From assembly GCF_036242395.1 (NCBI RefSeq), contig NZ_CP108458.1, forward strand, positions 1,488,001 through 1,552,000: 64,000 bases of DNA, read 5' to 3'. The stretch is from Kitasatospora sp. NBC_01266. Its GTDB lineage: Bacteria > Actinomycetota > Actinomycetes > Streptomycetales > Streptomycetaceae. The position numbers and the translations under genes were made by a program. This document shows positions 42,438 through 51,616 of this stretch, piece by piece. The notes beneath the pieces are model-generated. The model had not been told where the DNA came from. It searched no databases and saw only the letters and a program-made list of their open reading frames with translations. The first letter of the stretch is position 1. Each line of letters opens with the position of its first letter.

Positions 42438-44396
42438 TCACAGGCCGCCCGGGGCGACCGTGCTGACCGCCACCTGGTGCTGGTGGGAGAAGACCAGCGC
42501 GTCCGGCGCGACGTCGACCCGCTCGGCGGGCGCGCCCCGGCGACCGGTGACCGGGTCCGCCGGGAACAGGCGCAGTTCCTCCACCGCGGCTCCGCCGGCC
42601 ACCTGCTGGAGCACGGCGAAGATCTCCCCGTACTGCACCGCCCGGCCGAACGGCCAACCCGTTCCGTCGGCGCCGCCGGACAGCGGGTCGAGGTAGCGGA
42701 ACAGCGCCGCGAGCGCCGCCTCCCGCACCCGGTCGGCGTCCGGGGACCGGGTGGTGAGCCGGGCGACCACCGTCACCCCCTGGTAGTCCGGGGGTTGCAC
42801 GACGAGCCGGGTGCCGATCAGCCGCCGCTCGTCGAGGGCCACCGCGATGGCGGAGAGCATCTGCTCGGCGGGGATCAGCTGCTCGAACCGCAGCCGGCCG
42901 CCCTCGTCCGCCACCGCGCCGGGCACCACGAGCACCCGCACCGCACCCGCTTCCCCCGCGACGGCCGGCACGCACTTGACCCGGGCCGCGGCCGGCGCGG
43001 CCTGCCGGGCGATCAGCTCGAAGTCCCCCGCGGTGACGGCCCGTTCCTGCAAGCGCAGCAGATGGGGGGCGCGCAGCTTGGCGTTCTCCACCGTCTCACC
43101 GTCGACCCCGCCCGTGGCCGCCTCGCGGTTGTCGACACTGGCCACGTACGGGACGGAGCTGCGCAGCACCGAGATCGTGCCCCGGGCGACGTTTCCGGCG
43201 CTCCCGCCGCCCGTGCGGTAGTGCGGCACCCGCAGCTGGGCCCCCTTGGGCGGCACCGCGCCGAAGGCGCGCAGGCTGCCGTCGGGCTCCCGGACGGCGG
43301 GCGGGAAGCTGAACTCCCCCGTGGTCGCGTCGATCACCACGTGCCGGTCGGTCGGTGCCGAGTCGCCGAAGTGCTCGACGGCCGTCCACCGCTCCCAGCC
43401 GTCACCGGCCGAGACCTCGACCGCCGGGGGCTCGCCGTCCAGCAGGACGGGCAGCCGCGCGAGGCGGAAGCGCTGGCCCGCGACCCCTTCCGAGGTGCCC
43501 AGCGGCGCGTCGGTCACGGACTGCGCGTGGCCGACGGTCGCGGTGCCGCCGACCGTGAACACCTCGGCCCGGCGGATCGTGGGGGACTCGGAGTAGAACG
43601 GCTGGCCCGGCGCCGGTTCGGTCACCCGGCAGCGCAGCCAGCCCGCCCGGCGCCCGGCGACCACCGAGGCGGCCTGCCCGGCGGGCACGAACACCACCAC
43701 CTCACCGGGCCGGTTGAGGCCGCCGGTGGTGTCGGAGCCGGTCTCGCAGGCGATCCACCGCACGCCGTCCCAGACCTCCCAGACGATCGGCGGCTGCCGC
43801 GGGTCGACGCCGACGCCCTCCACCCGGCTGTCCAGCCGGACCACGAGGATGCACCGCGGCACGACGGCCGGCAGCGCGAAGAGCATGGCGTCGCCGACCT
43901 CGGGGCGCAGTTGGAAGCACGGCACGTCCACGCCGTCGGCCAGCCGGCCCGTGACGTCACTCTGGTCGCCCGAGACGGAGATGGTGACCAGCCGTTCGAG
44001 CGAGCTGGGGACGATGGGGAGGTCCTCGACCGTGGTGAAGACCACCGCCTCCTCGGTCTCGGTCCGCAGTGTGGAGACCTCGGTGCCCGCCCGCAGCAGG
44101 ACGGTCTCGGGCTGCGGGGCCGACAGCCAGAAGTCGACCTCGGCAGTCGCGGCGGACGGTGGGAAGAGCCGGATGCCCAGCAGGTCGAGGAAGGCGGAGT
44201 AGTTCTTCTCCGGCACCCGGTTCAGCCGGTACAGGAGTTGGTCCACCAGGTAGGCGAAGGTCTCGATCAGGGTGACCCCCGGATCGGAGACGTTGTGGTC
44301 GGTCCACTCCGGCGCGCGCTGCTGCACGTAGCGCTTGGCCTCGTCGACGAGTTGCTGGAAGCGGCGGTCGTCCAGGTTCGGGGAGGGCAGCGCCAT
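42438..44396 (-). CDS. CIS putative baseplate assembly protein (J/gp6-like, Afp11-type)
   Basis: 652 residues. 'LDDRRFQQLVDEAKRYVQQRAPEWTDHNVSDPGVTLIETFAYLVDQLLYRLNRVPEK' at the N-terminus is the standard opening of baseplate J-like proteins that form the wedge ring around the spike. 'GTEVSTLRTETEEAVVFTT' and the C-terminal 'TRVVARLT'-like segment ('TRLVVQPPDYQGVTVVARLTTR') fit the family. The ATG overlaps the gp25 stop by one base (TGATG). Length is somewhat shorter than many Afp11 proteins but complete. Confidence 0.88.
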   Translation of the reverse strand: MALPSPNLDDRRFQQLVDEAKRYVQQRAPEWTDHNVSDPGVTLIETFAYLVDQLLYRLNRVPEKNYSAFLDLLGIRLFPPSAATAEVDFWLSAPQPETVLLRAGTEVSTLRTETEEAVVFTTVEDLPIVPSSLERLVTISVSGDQSDVTGRLADGVDVPCFQLRPEVGDAMLFALPAVVPRCILVVRLDSRVEGVGVDPRQPPIVWEVWDGVRWIACETGSDTTGGLNRPGEVVVFVPAGQAASVVAGRRAGWLRCRVTEPAPGQPFYSESPTIRRAEVFTVGGTATVGHAQSVTDAPLGTSEGVAGQRFRLARLPVLLDGEPPAVEVSAGDGWERWTAVEHFGDSAPTDRHVVIDATTGEFSFPPAVREPDGSLRAFGAVPPKGAQLRVPHYRTGGGSAGNVARGTISVLRSSVPYVASVDNREAATGGVDGETVENAKLRAPHLLRLQERAVTAGDFELIARQAAPAAARVKCVPAVAGEAGAVRVLVVPGAVADEGGRLRFEQLIPAEQMLSAIAVALDERRLIGTRLVVQPPDYQGVTVVARLTTRSPDADRVREAALAALFRYLDPLSGGADGTGWPFGRAVQYGEIFAVLQQVAGGAAVEELRLFPADPVTGRRGAPAERVDVAPDALVFSHQHQVAVSTVAPGGL

Positions 44397-44818
44397 CAGC
44401 TCGCTCCCCCGTCCTGGGCGTCCGGGGCGACCGGGATGGTGTAGAAGGGGAAGACGAGGTTGCGGCGGTCGTTGGTGGACCGCACGGTGTAGTGCACGTC
44501 GATGTAGAGCGTGCCCTCCTCGACGCTGTCGAAGGCGATCACGACGTCGTCGACCTCGATCCGGGGCTCCCAGCGTTCCAGCGCGATGCGCACCTCGCGC
44601 GCGATCCGGCCCGCCGTGGTGCCGTCGCCCGGTGCGAACACGTACTCGTGCACGCCGCAGCCGAACTCCGGGCGCATCGGCCGCTCGCCGGGCGCGGTGC
44701 CGAGGATGAGCCGGATGGCCTCGGCGATCTCCCGGTCCCGGTCGACCATGCCGATGCCGCCGGTGGCGTTCACCCGGAGCGGGAAGGCCCAGCCGCGGCC
44801 GATGAAGCCACCGCTCAT
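44396..44818 (-). CDS. CIS gp25/gpW-like baseplate wedge protein (Afp9-type)
   Basis: 140 residues from the ATG at 44818 ('MSGGFIGRGWAFPL'). An upstream open extension has no family similarity and is excluded. 'REIAEAIRLILGTAPGERPMRPEFGCGVHEYVF' is the GPW/gp25 signature ('EI-x-x-I-LxTxxGERxMxPxFG'). 'SVEEGTLYIDVHYTVRSTNDRRNLVFPFY' closes the fold. The protein nucleates sheath assembly on the baseplate. It is translationally coupled to the baseplate J-like gene. Confidence 0.9.
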   Translation of the reverse strand: MSGGFIGRGWAFPLRVNATGGIGMVDRDREIAEAIRLILGTAPGERPMRPEFGCGVHEYVFAPGDGTTAGRIAREVRIALERWEPRIEVDDVVIAFDSVEEGTLYIDVHYTVRSTNDRRNLVFPFYTIPVAPDAQDGGAS

Positions 44819-44871
44819 GCGACCGCCTCGCAGAGCTCGGCAGGCGCTTCGCGGCACGCGCACCTGCTAAT

Positions 44872-44896
44872 GATGACCTCGCTCCGCTCGCTCATC
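44872..44896. repeat. Interspersed-type GC palindromic element between PAAR and gp25 genes
   Basis: An imperfect palindrome with core CTCGCTCCGCTCGCTC flanked by GATGA/TCATC. I recall similar 'GAGCGAGCGGAGCGAG' elements as common between Streptomyces genes. It overlaps the last bases of the PAAR gene. Confidence 0.45.
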
Positions 44897-45203
44897 ACAC
44901 CCCTCCGATCAGCACGTTGAAGGCGCCGACCACGATGGTGGCGCCGCAGACCGTCTTGTCCCCCAGCCGCGCCGCGGGCAGCCCGCCGATCAGGACCACG
45001 CCCCCGGCCGCCGCCGCGAGACTGGGCATCACCAGGTTGGCGGGCCCGAGTTCCACGTGCGGAACGCATTCGTGCAGGCTGCCGGTGACGGCGGCCGGCC
45101 GACCGCCGATCAGCACGGTCTCCACCGCGATGGCGCCGGGTGGCGCGGTGGTGAGGACGCCGCCGTGGTCGGTGGCGTCACCCGTCCGGGCTGCGGGAGG
45201 CAT
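44895..45203 (-). CDS. CIS PAAR-domain spike-tip protein (Afp10-type)
   Basis: 102 residues from the ATG at 45203 ('MPPAARTGDATDHGG'). 'PPAARTGDxTDHGG' and repeated 'VLIGGRPAAV', 'VLIGGLPAARLGDKTVCG' and 'NVLIGG' are the PAAR repeats that fold into the sharp, metal-bound cone capping the VgrG spike. His and Cys ligands are visible ('HECVPH', 'CGA'). No C-terminal effector extension is fused. It precedes gp25 and follows VgrG in the operon, separated from VgrG by a 16-bp tandem repeat. Confidence 0.9.
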   Translation of the reverse strand: MPPAARTGDATDHGGVLTTAPPGAIAVETVLIGGRPAAVTGSLHECVPHVELGPANLVMPSLAAAAGGVVLIGGLPAARLGDKTVCGATIVVGAFNVLIGGV

Positions 45204-45217
45204 GTGCACTCTCCAAT

Positions 45218-45265
45218 CAAGGTGGTTCGAGTCCAAGGTGGTTCGAGTCCAAGGTGGTTCGAGTC
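45218..45265. repeat. Three exact 16-bp tandem repeats between VgrG and PAAR genes
   Basis: CAAGGTGGTTCGAGTC three times head to tail (45218-45233, 45234-45249, 45250-45265), filling most of the 76-base gap. Likely expanded by slippage; it changes the spacing ahead of the PAAR ribosome site and may differ between strains. Confidence 0.92.
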
Positions 45266-45279
45266 GATGGCGGCGGCGG

Positions 45280-47106
45280 TCAGTTGATCTCGACGAGGTC
45301 GGCCTTGAGCACCGCCAGCGCGCCGCCGTTCACCGTGACGTCCGTCTCGCCGTTGACGCTCACCGATGCCCCGCGCAGGTTCACGGCCGTCTGGCCGTTG
45401 ACGGTCACCGAACCGCCGCGCACGGTGACCTCGCCCGTGCCGGCGTCGATGGTGATGCCGGACTCGGCCAGCCGCACCGAACTCGCCGCCGCCGCACCGC
45501 CCGCGCTGTAGACGGTCAGCACGATCTCGCCGCGCTGCTCGTCCAGCCTGACCTCCAACTTCTTGTCGCCGCTGGCCAGTCGGACGCCGGACGGGCCGCC
45601 CGGCACGTCCAGCAGTTCCAACCGGTTGCCCGAACGGGAGACCAGCGAGCGGCGGTTGACCTTGCCGGCGGCCGGGTCGATCAGCGGCACGTCGTGCGGC
45701 GAGGGCTTGTCGAGGCCGTTGTAGAGGCCGCCCAGCACGTAGGGGCTGTCCAGGCAGCCCTGTTCGAAGCCGACCAGCACCTCGTCGTTGACCTCGGGGC
45801 TGAACACGCCGCCGCCCCCCTGGCCACCCCACTGGACCGTGCGCACCCAGTCGGAGACGTAACTGTCGTCCAGCCACGGGAACTTCAGCCGGACCCAGCC
45901 GCGTTCCGCGCCGCCCGGCTCCCGGACGTCGGTGACCACGGCGATCGCCACCCCCGGCAGTCGCGGGCCGCGCGGCGGCGCGTTGCCGCCGGTGGCGAGC
46001 CCGGCCAGCGAGCGGTCCGGGGCGGCGCTGACCACCACGGTGGTGCGGTAGCCGCGGTAGGGCTCGAGCAGATGGCGAACCGCCGTGGCGGTGTAGCGGC
46101 CGGAGAAGGCGGCGCCGACGTTGCCCAGGGCGACGGGTGTGCCCGCCCGCAGCCTCGGGCTGCCCTCCACCACGGCCTCCAGCTCACCGAATCCGGCGGC
46201 GACCGAGGCGGCCAGCGACTGGGCCGCGGCCGTCGTCTCCGCCTGGGTGCGGTACGGCGTGTCGGCGGTGGTCAGCCGGCTGGGACCGGTGAAGGCGGCG
46301 GTCACCACCGACGGGCTGAGGCCCGGTTGCACGCTCTGGCCGGTCACCGACGGCTCGGTGGCGACCAGGGCGTTCTTGGTGGTGACGTTCCAACCGCGCA
46401 CCTCGACCGTGTCCGCGCCGCCGGCGCCGGTCAGCACCCCGCGCAGCTCCAGCAGGTTGCGGCCGTACTCCAGGACCATCGGGTTCTGCGGCGCGGGGGT
46501 GCTGGGGGCCGGGGCGCCGGCCGCGGGCTCGGGCTTGACGAACTCCAGCAGCCCGTTGTCGTCCACCCGCACCTGGGCGCCGCTCTCCTGCGCCAGGTAC
46601 TGGAGGAACTCCCAGTCGGAGACGTTGGCTTGCGAGAGCTGCTGGTGGACCACCGCGAACGCGTCGACCCGCCCGCACTCCAGCCCCGCGCCGGCGGCGA
46701 CCTCGCGCACGATGTCCGCGGTCGTCATGTTGCGGAACGCCTTCACCCGACGCCCGCGCATCAGGCGGTGGGTGATCGCCGACGCCCGCACCACGGTGTA
46801 GGAGCCCGTCCCGTCCACCTCGAGCTCCAGCGCGGTCACCTCGCCGGCGAACAGCCGCACCTGCGCGTGCCCTTGGACGGTGACCACCGAGACCCGCAGC
46901 CGGGTCCCGATGGTGATCCCGGTCGCGGCAAGGAACTTGTGCTTCTCGTCGCGGAACGACAGGACAGCGGTGTCGGGCAGGCCGACGCTCTCCTCGATGT
47001 CGCAGCAGACCAACTCGGTCGCCCAGATCGGCGGCAGCGGACCCGGCGCCTCGACGACGGGCTCCGCGGCGAAGGACCGGCCACCGCGTGCCTCGGGAGT
47101 GGTCAC
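45280..47106 (-). CDS. CIS VgrG/gp5-gp27-like spike protein (Afp8-type)
   Basis: 608 residues from a GTG at 47106 that overlaps the LysM gene stop (GTGA); a longer open frame upstream is the antisense of that gene. The N-terminal gp27-like part (about 25-330) has 'DTAVLSFRDEKHKFL' and 'MTTADIVREVAAGAGLE', and 'VSDWEFLQYLAQESGAQVRVDDNGLLEF'. The OB fold (about 365-460) has 'VTDVREPGGAERGWVRLKFPWLDDSYVSDWVR' and 'VNDEVLVGFEQGCLDSPYVLGGLYNG'. The C-terminus is a beta-helix of 'VTVNGQTAVNLRGASVSVNG'-type repeats, the trimeric spike shaft that receives PAAR. Confidence 0.9.
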   Translation of the reverse strand: MTTPEARGGRSFAAEPVVEAPGPLPPIWATELVCCDIEESVGLPDTAVLSFRDEKHKFLAATGITIGTRLRVSVVTVQGHAQVRLFAGEVTALELEVDGTGSYTVVRASAITHRLMRGRRVKAFRNMTTADIVREVAAGAGLECGRVDAFAVVHQQLSQANVSDWEFLQYLAQESGAQVRVDDNGLLEFVKPEPAAGAPAPSTPAPQNPMVLEYGRNLLELRGVLTGAGGADTVEVRGWNVTTKNALVATEPSVTGQSVQPGLSPSVVTAAFTGPSRLTTADTPYRTQAETTAAAQSLAASVAAGFGELEAVVEGSPRLRAGTPVALGNVGAAFSGRYTATAVRHLLEPYRGYRTTVVVSAAPDRSLAGLATGGNAPPRGPRLPGVAIAVVTDVREPGGAERGWVRLKFPWLDDSYVSDWVRTVQWGGQGGGGVFSPEVNDEVLVGFEQGCLDSPYVLGGLYNGLDKPSPHDVPLIDPAAGKVNRRSLVSRSGNRLELLDVPGGPSGVRLASGDKKLEVRLDEQRGEIVLTVYSAGGAAAASSVRLAESGITIDAGTGEVTVRGGSVTVNGQTAVNLRGASVSVNGETDVTVNGGALAVLKADLVEIN

Positions 47107-47825
47107 GGCCGCCCGCCCTGGCCGAGTTCGTCGATGCCCGGCACGATCAGTTCCGTTCCCGGGACCAGCACCAAGGGGTCGTCGATGTCGTTGGCCTCGG
47201 CGATGGTGCGCCAGACCGTCGCGTCGCCGTACTCGCGCCAGGCGAGCAGCGGCAGGCTGTCGCCCGCGATCACCCGGTGGGTGCTGCGGGCCTCCGGCGA
47301 GCCGGAGGTCGGGTTCTGGCCCGCCGGATCGACGCTGGCCTCCTGGATGGTGAGCGAGCAACTGGCCCGCAGCGGCTTGCCGTCGACGTCGAAGAGCGTG
47401 TAGGTGACCGAGAGGCCGGTCAGCACCCCGTTGAACGAGGTGGTCTTCGAGGTGCCCCAGTCCAGCCGGATCCACGGGCTCGCCGGGGTCTTCTGCGCCA
47501 GGCTGCTCGGGGTGGGGACGCAGGCCGTCAGCAGCTGCTCCACGGCCTTCTCCACCGCGTCGTCGTGGGTCGCCGTCGCGTCCAGGAAGACGTCGAGGGA
47601 GAGCGTGCGCGGTCCGCTGCCGACGAACTCGGGCAGCGCGGACTGGCCCGCCATCCGCGACGGGGTGCGGCGCCACTCCGTGGACTTGCTCAGCACCAGG
47701 GTCGCCGGGTTGAACTGGAGCGGAAGCCTGGCGATCGTCCCGCCGGGCTGCGCGCCGACCGTCGAAGGGGGCTCCATGATGGTCAGTTGGGCGCGGGTGA
47801 CACTCGCGGGGACCGCTGACGACAT
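47103..47825 (-). CDS. CIS tube-adaptor protein with LysM domain (Afp7-type)
   Basis: 240 residues. The N-terminal part 'IARLPLQFNPATLVLSKSTEWRR' and 'SLDVFLDATATHDDAVEKAVEQLLTAC' matches CIS tube/hub adaptor proteins, and 'PASPWIRLDWGTSKTTSFNGVLTGLSVTYTLFDVDGKPLRASCSLTIQE' continues it. The last ~55 residues are a LysM domain ('HRVIAGDSLPLLAWREYGDATVWRTIAEANDIDDPLVLVPGTELIVP'), here probably a structural module rather than a peptidoglycan binder. It links the inner tube to the VgrG hub. Coupled to VgrG by GTGA overlap. Confidence 0.87.
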   Translation of the reverse strand: MSSAVPASVTRAQLTIMEPPSTVGAQPGGTIARLPLQFNPATLVLSKSTEWRRTPSRMAGQSALPEFVGSGPRTLSLDVFLDATATHDDAVEKAVEQLLTACVPTPSSLAQKTPASPWIRLDWGTSKTTSFNGVLTGLSVTYTLFDVDGKPLRASCSLTIQEASVDPAGQNPTSGSPEARSTHRVIAGDSLPLLAWREYGDATVWRTIAEANDIDDPLVLVPGTELIVPGIDELGQGGRP

Positions 47826-47886
47826 TCCGTACCTCCTTCCGTGGGGTTTCCTGTGAAGTGTCGTGTGAGCCGTTTCTGACGGTGCG

Positions 47887-48312
47887 TCATGACGGGCGCA
47901 GACCCACGTGCGCGATCTCCAGTGTCTCCATGGCGGCTTGGGAGTTGGCGGGGTCGAACGACGGGCCCTGCCAGCGCACCGGGACGATGCCGAGCACCTG
48001 CCAGCTGACGATGCGACTCAAGTCCGGCCGCAGCGCCACGATTTCGCCGTCCTTGGGCTCCACCCGGCGGACGATCTCGTCCAGCCAGCGCGCGATCTTG
48101 GCGGTGTCCGCGGTGACCGCGCGGGTCAGCGTGATGTTCGACCAGGTGATGCGGCCCGGCAGTTGCCAGGAGAAGCCGTTGTTGCCGCCCTCCGCGTACT
48201 GCTCGATCTCGACCTGGGCGCCGAGTCCCGAGCAGGTCGCGAACTCCCCCAGGTCGTTGCCGCCGATCGTGAGCGTGAAGAACACGCTCGTCGCGAAGAT
48301 GTTGTCGGTCAT
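47887..48312 (-). CDS. CIS inner tube protein, second copy
   Basis: 141 residues from the ATG at 48312, preceded by GGAGGCAGGG; longer upstream frames are antisense artefacts. 'VFFTLTIGGNDLGEFATCSGLGAQVEIEQYAEGGNNGFSWQLPGRITWSNITLTRAVTADTAKIARWLDEI' is the phage tail tube (gp19/Hcp-like) family pattern: an initial strand, a central loop with 'GGN', and 'WSNITLTR'. It is distinct from the first tube gene (52248-52688), so one probably forms the main tube and the other the tube initiator near the baseplate. Confidence 0.87.
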   Translation of the reverse strand: MTDNIFATSVFFTLTIGGNDLGEFATCSGLGAQVEIEQYAEGGNNGFSWQLPGRITWSNITLTRAVTADTAKIARWLDEIVRRVEPKDGEIVALRPDLSRIVSWQVLGIVPVRWQGPSFDPANSQAAMETLEIAHVGLRPS

Positions 48313-48353
48313 CCCTGCCTCCGTCGTCTGCCCGCCGATACCCTGCCGCGCGC

Positions 48354-51300
48354 TCAGCGGCGACCGTCGTACGGCCGCCCGGCGCGCTCTCTTCCCCTGC
48401 GCAGTTCGGCGCGCAGCAGCCGTCCGACGGGTTCGATCAGGCGCCGGGCCAGTTCGTCGATGTCGACACTCGCGGCGGCCGCGACCGGTGAAGCGGTACT
48501 CCGCTGCACCGGTGCGGCGGCCGGGGGCGACGCGGTGGCCGGGGGCGCGGAGACGGTCGGCGTGCGGGCCGGTACCGCGGTCAACGGCACTCCGGACAGG
48601 CCCGCTTGCTCGGCCACCCGCTGCAACACCCGTGCGGTGGCGGCGGGCGAAGGCTGCGAACTCCAGGACAGCCCGGGAGAACCGGCCGCACCGTCGGACG
48701 GCGGCGTCGGCCGCGACACGGTACGCACCGGCGCGACGGCGGGACCCGGCGCCGCTTCCCGGTCCGCACCCACTGCGACCACGCCGCCCGGCGCGAGGCC
48801 GCGCAGCGTCCAGCTGACGCCGCTCGGCGGCTGCGTCTGGAACGGCTGCGCGGGCCGGGCACCGACCATCGGCAGCCGCTGGACCGCCGCCGGGGCCGCT
48901 CCCGGGGCCGCTGCCGCCGCGCTCGGCGGTGCGAGGCGTACCTGTACCCGGGGAACGCCCTGCGGGGCGGTCGCGGAGGCCGAGGTCTCGATGGGCGGCG
49001 GGGTGCGGTCGCCGCCGCGCACCCGCCGGGCGGGGGCTGCGGCAGGGGCTGCGGCAGGCGACGGGGCGGGCGACGCGGTGGGCGCTGAAGCGCTGGTGAG
49101 CGGCGCCGGTTGCGCGTTCGGTGCCGACGGGCGGGGACTGCCGGACACCGCACGCTGCACGCTCGGACGCTCCACGCGAGCGGCGCCGCGCTCCGGAGGT
49201 CGTGGGCTCGGCGGCGCCGCGTCGCCTGGGCCGACGGCCGTCGACGGGTGCGGGACGGGGGACGGGGCGCTCGGGGCTCCGGGGCGCGACGGCCTCAGCT
49301 CCGGCCCGGTACCGCCGGGGTTGACCGGTGACGCTGGTGACGCCGGTGACGCTGATGGCTCCGGGTGCGAGGCATCGGGTCGGCGGGCCGCCGCGCGCCT
49401 CGGGAGCCGCAGGACGGCGGTGGCGCGATGCCGCCAAGTCCCGCCTGTCGCCGACTCGGTGGCCGACCGGACGGCCGGCTGGGTGGCCGGCTGGTCGACG
49501 GTGCGTGCGGGCGGTTCCTGAGGCTGGTCCTGGCGCCAGACGGCCCGGACGACGGGTGTGGCCGACGCCGCCGCCCGGCCGGTGCCCCTGGCAGGCATTC
49601 CCGTCGTCGCGGGCACCGTCGCGGGTGCGACGAGGGCGAACACCGGCCGACGCTCACCGAGCAGTCCTCGCGCGCGCTGGATGGGCTTGACCGTGCGCGT
49701 CACGATGCCGCCGATCGGGATCGGCGAGCGTGCCGGGGCTGTTGGGGCTGTTGGGGCTGCTGTGGCCCCTGGGACAGCCGACTCGGCGTCGGTCTGCGGC
49801 ACGACAGGCGGCAGGCTCCCACCGGTGCTGCGGGGGCGGCCGGCCGGCGGCTGCGGCGCAGCGGAGTCACCCGAACTCCTCGGCGCGGCGCCGTCACGCT
49901 GCCCGCCCGTGCCCGTGCGCGTATCCGCGTTTGGACTTCGGACACCGGAGACTGCGGGGAACCCGGGTCCGGAAGGTCCGTCAACAGCCCCGCGCTGGAT
50001 CGCCGTTGCATCCGATGCGGCGTCGCGGGGAGTGCCTTCGCCGCGCAGCGCCATCCCGACCCGCGCGGCCGGCTGCGGTGGCGTGGGGACGGTGGGCGCG
50101 CCGTGCTCCCGCGCGGATCCGCTTCCCCCGGCCGTGCCGCCGGTCGGCGCCGTGCCCGTGATCCGCCGAGCGGGGCCGCGCCTGCCGAGCAGCGCGGCCG
50201 TGCCGCCAGGCACGCCTGCGGTCGGCGGCAGCGCGCTGAGGGGGGCGCCCAGTCCGCCACGGATGCGCGCGGGGGCGGCGTCGGCGCGCGACAGTGTGCT
50301 GGGCTGCGCACCGGGCGCTGCCGTGCGCGGTGCGACGGAGGAGCCACCGCCCGGAGCGGGCGCCCGCTGCACCTGGGTGGCGCCGGGCTGTCCGGGCACG
50401 GGGCGGGACTGTGCCGGTCCACCCGCTTGCGGGTCAGGGGCAGGGGCCGGGCCGACCGGTTGGGCGGCGGGCGAGGGGACGATCGGCAGCGGTCCGGACG
50501 CGGGGCCTGACGCGTCGTCGGCACGGCCGAGGTCGCCCGTCGTCGGCCGGGGCACAGCGCCGGCGGGCCGGGGCACGGCGGTCGCGGGCAGTGCGGCCAG
50601 CGGCGCGCCGAGGACCGGCCGCCCCGTACCGGCGCCGCCCGCCGCAGCACGCCGCAGCGCGCCGTCGGTGGTGTGCGGGGCCGACGAAGCGGCCGGCGAA
50701 GGGGCTGCTGCGTCGGCCGGGCTCGGGTCGGCTCCGGCTCGCCGCGCCACGGTCGGCATGGCGGGCTCGGGCGGGCGGGTGACGGCGGTCGGCTCCGCTG
50801 TCATGACGGGCTGCGCCACGACAGCGGGCCGCTGGGTCGGCGCCGCACCCGCAGGCCGCTCCGCCACGCGGGGCGGCACCACGGTGAGCGTGCGGGCGGG
50901 CAGCGTCCGGGGACGCCGCGCCACGATCAGCGGCTCGCCGACGGAGCGCGGCACGACGGGGCGAGGCTGCGGCGAGCGGGGCTTCGGCGAGCGGGGCTGC
51001 GCCGTGCCGGCCACGCCACCGGGAGCCGCCGGGGCGCCCGAGACAGCCGTACCGCCGTCGGCAGTTGCCGCAACGGCCCGCCCGGCGGCGCGGACCCCGG
51101 GAGCCGCCGGGGTGGCCGATCTGACGGGAAGCCGGCGGCGGACGGCAGCGGACCGCTGCACCTGCCGCACCGGCCCGGGCTGCGCTCCCCCGGGCTCCCC
51201 CAACTCCGCCGCTGGCTCAGGCCCCAACTCGGGTGCCTGCGGCGGCAGTAGGGCGTACCGCAGCGCGGGCCCGTCGGCGCCGGCGGAGGTCGCCGGACCG

Positions 51301-51611
51301 AGCGGCCGTGCCACCGCCCGCAGGATGCCCGCCGGAGCCGAGTCGAGCACCGCGTGGCCGAGCGTGCCGCACCGGGACGGGTCCTGCCAGGCGGCGAGCC
51401 GGGAGCGGAACCGCAGGCCGTCGCTGACCCCGGCCGCCGACCCCGAGACGGTCGTGGCCAACGGCGTCACCGCCCGCCAACCCCCGTCCCGGGCGCCGCC
51501 GGAGCGCTGCACGGCGGGCGCGGCGGGCGCGGCGGGCGCGGCGGGAGCGGCCGGAGCGGCAGCCCCCGCGCCCCCGGCACCCCGGCCCGTGAACCTGTCC
51601 CAGAACCCCAT
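48354..51611 (-). CDS. Long Ala/Pro-rich, low-complexity CIS operon protein (tape-measure candidate)
   Basis: 1085 residues from the ATG at 51611; a GTG at 51620 overlapping the previous stop (GTGA) is nearly as likely. The N-terminus 'MGFWDRFTGRG' is conserved-looking, followed by (Ala-Ala-Pro)n. The bulk is Ala/Pro/Gly/Arg-rich and predicted disordered, with recurrent short motifs such as 'VQRS' and 'LGAPLAALPATAVPRPAGAVPRP'. The C-terminal ~35 residues form an amphipathic helix 'DIDELARRLIEPVGRLLRAELRRGR'. There is no catalytic motif. It lies exactly between the tube/assembly genes and the second tube gene, where other systems have a ruler. Role as tape measure or scaffold is inferred; a cargo or anti-aggregation role is the alternative. 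Confidence 0.7.
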   Translation of the reverse strand: MGFWDRFTGRGAGGAGAAAPAAPAAPAAPAAPAVQRSGGARDGGWRAVTPLATTVSGSAAGVSDGLRFRSRLAAWQDPSRCGTLGHAVLDSAPAGILRAVARPLGPATSAGADGPALRYALLPPQAPELGPEPAAELGEPGGAQPGPVRQVQRSAAVRRRLPVRSATPAAPGVRAAGRAVAATADGGTAVSGAPAAPGGVAGTAQPRSPKPRSPQPRPVVPRSVGEPLIVARRPRTLPARTLTVVPPRVAERPAGAAPTQRPAVVAQPVMTAEPTAVTRPPEPAMPTVARRAGADPSPADAAAPSPAASSAPHTTDGALRRAAAGGAGTGRPVLGAPLAALPATAVPRPAGAVPRPTTGDLGRADDASGPASGPLPIVPSPAAQPVGPAPAPDPQAGGPAQSRPVPGQPGATQVQRAPAPGGGSSVAPRTAAPGAQPSTLSRADAAPARIRGGLGAPLSALPPTAGVPGGTAALLGRRGPARRITGTAPTGGTAGGSGSAREHGAPTVPTPPQPAARVGMALRGEGTPRDAASDATAIQRGAVDGPSGPGFPAVSGVRSPNADTRTGTGGQRDGAAPRSSGDSAAPQPPAGRPRSTGGSLPPVVPQTDAESAVPGATAAPTAPTAPARSPIPIGGIVTRTVKPIQRARGLLGERRPVFALVAPATVPATTGMPARGTGRAAASATPVVRAVWRQDQPQEPPARTVDQPATQPAVRSATESATGGTWRHRATAVLRLPRRAAARRPDASHPEPSASPASPASPVNPGGTGPELRPSRPGAPSAPSPVPHPSTAVGPGDAAPPSPRPPERGAARVERPSVQRAVSGSPRPSAPNAQPAPLTSASAPTASPAPSPAAAPAAAPARRVRGGDRTPPPIETSASATAPQGVPRVQVRLAPPSAAAAAPGAAPAAVQRLPMVGARPAQPFQTQPPSGVSWTLRGLAPGGVVAVGADREAAPGPAVAPVRTVSRPTPPSDGAAGSPGLSWSSQPSPAATARVLQRVAEQAGLSGVPLTAVPARTPTVSAPPATASPPAAAPVQRSTASPVAAAASVDIDELARRLIEPVGRLLRAELRRGRERAGRPYDGRR

Positions 51612-51616
51612 GCCGC

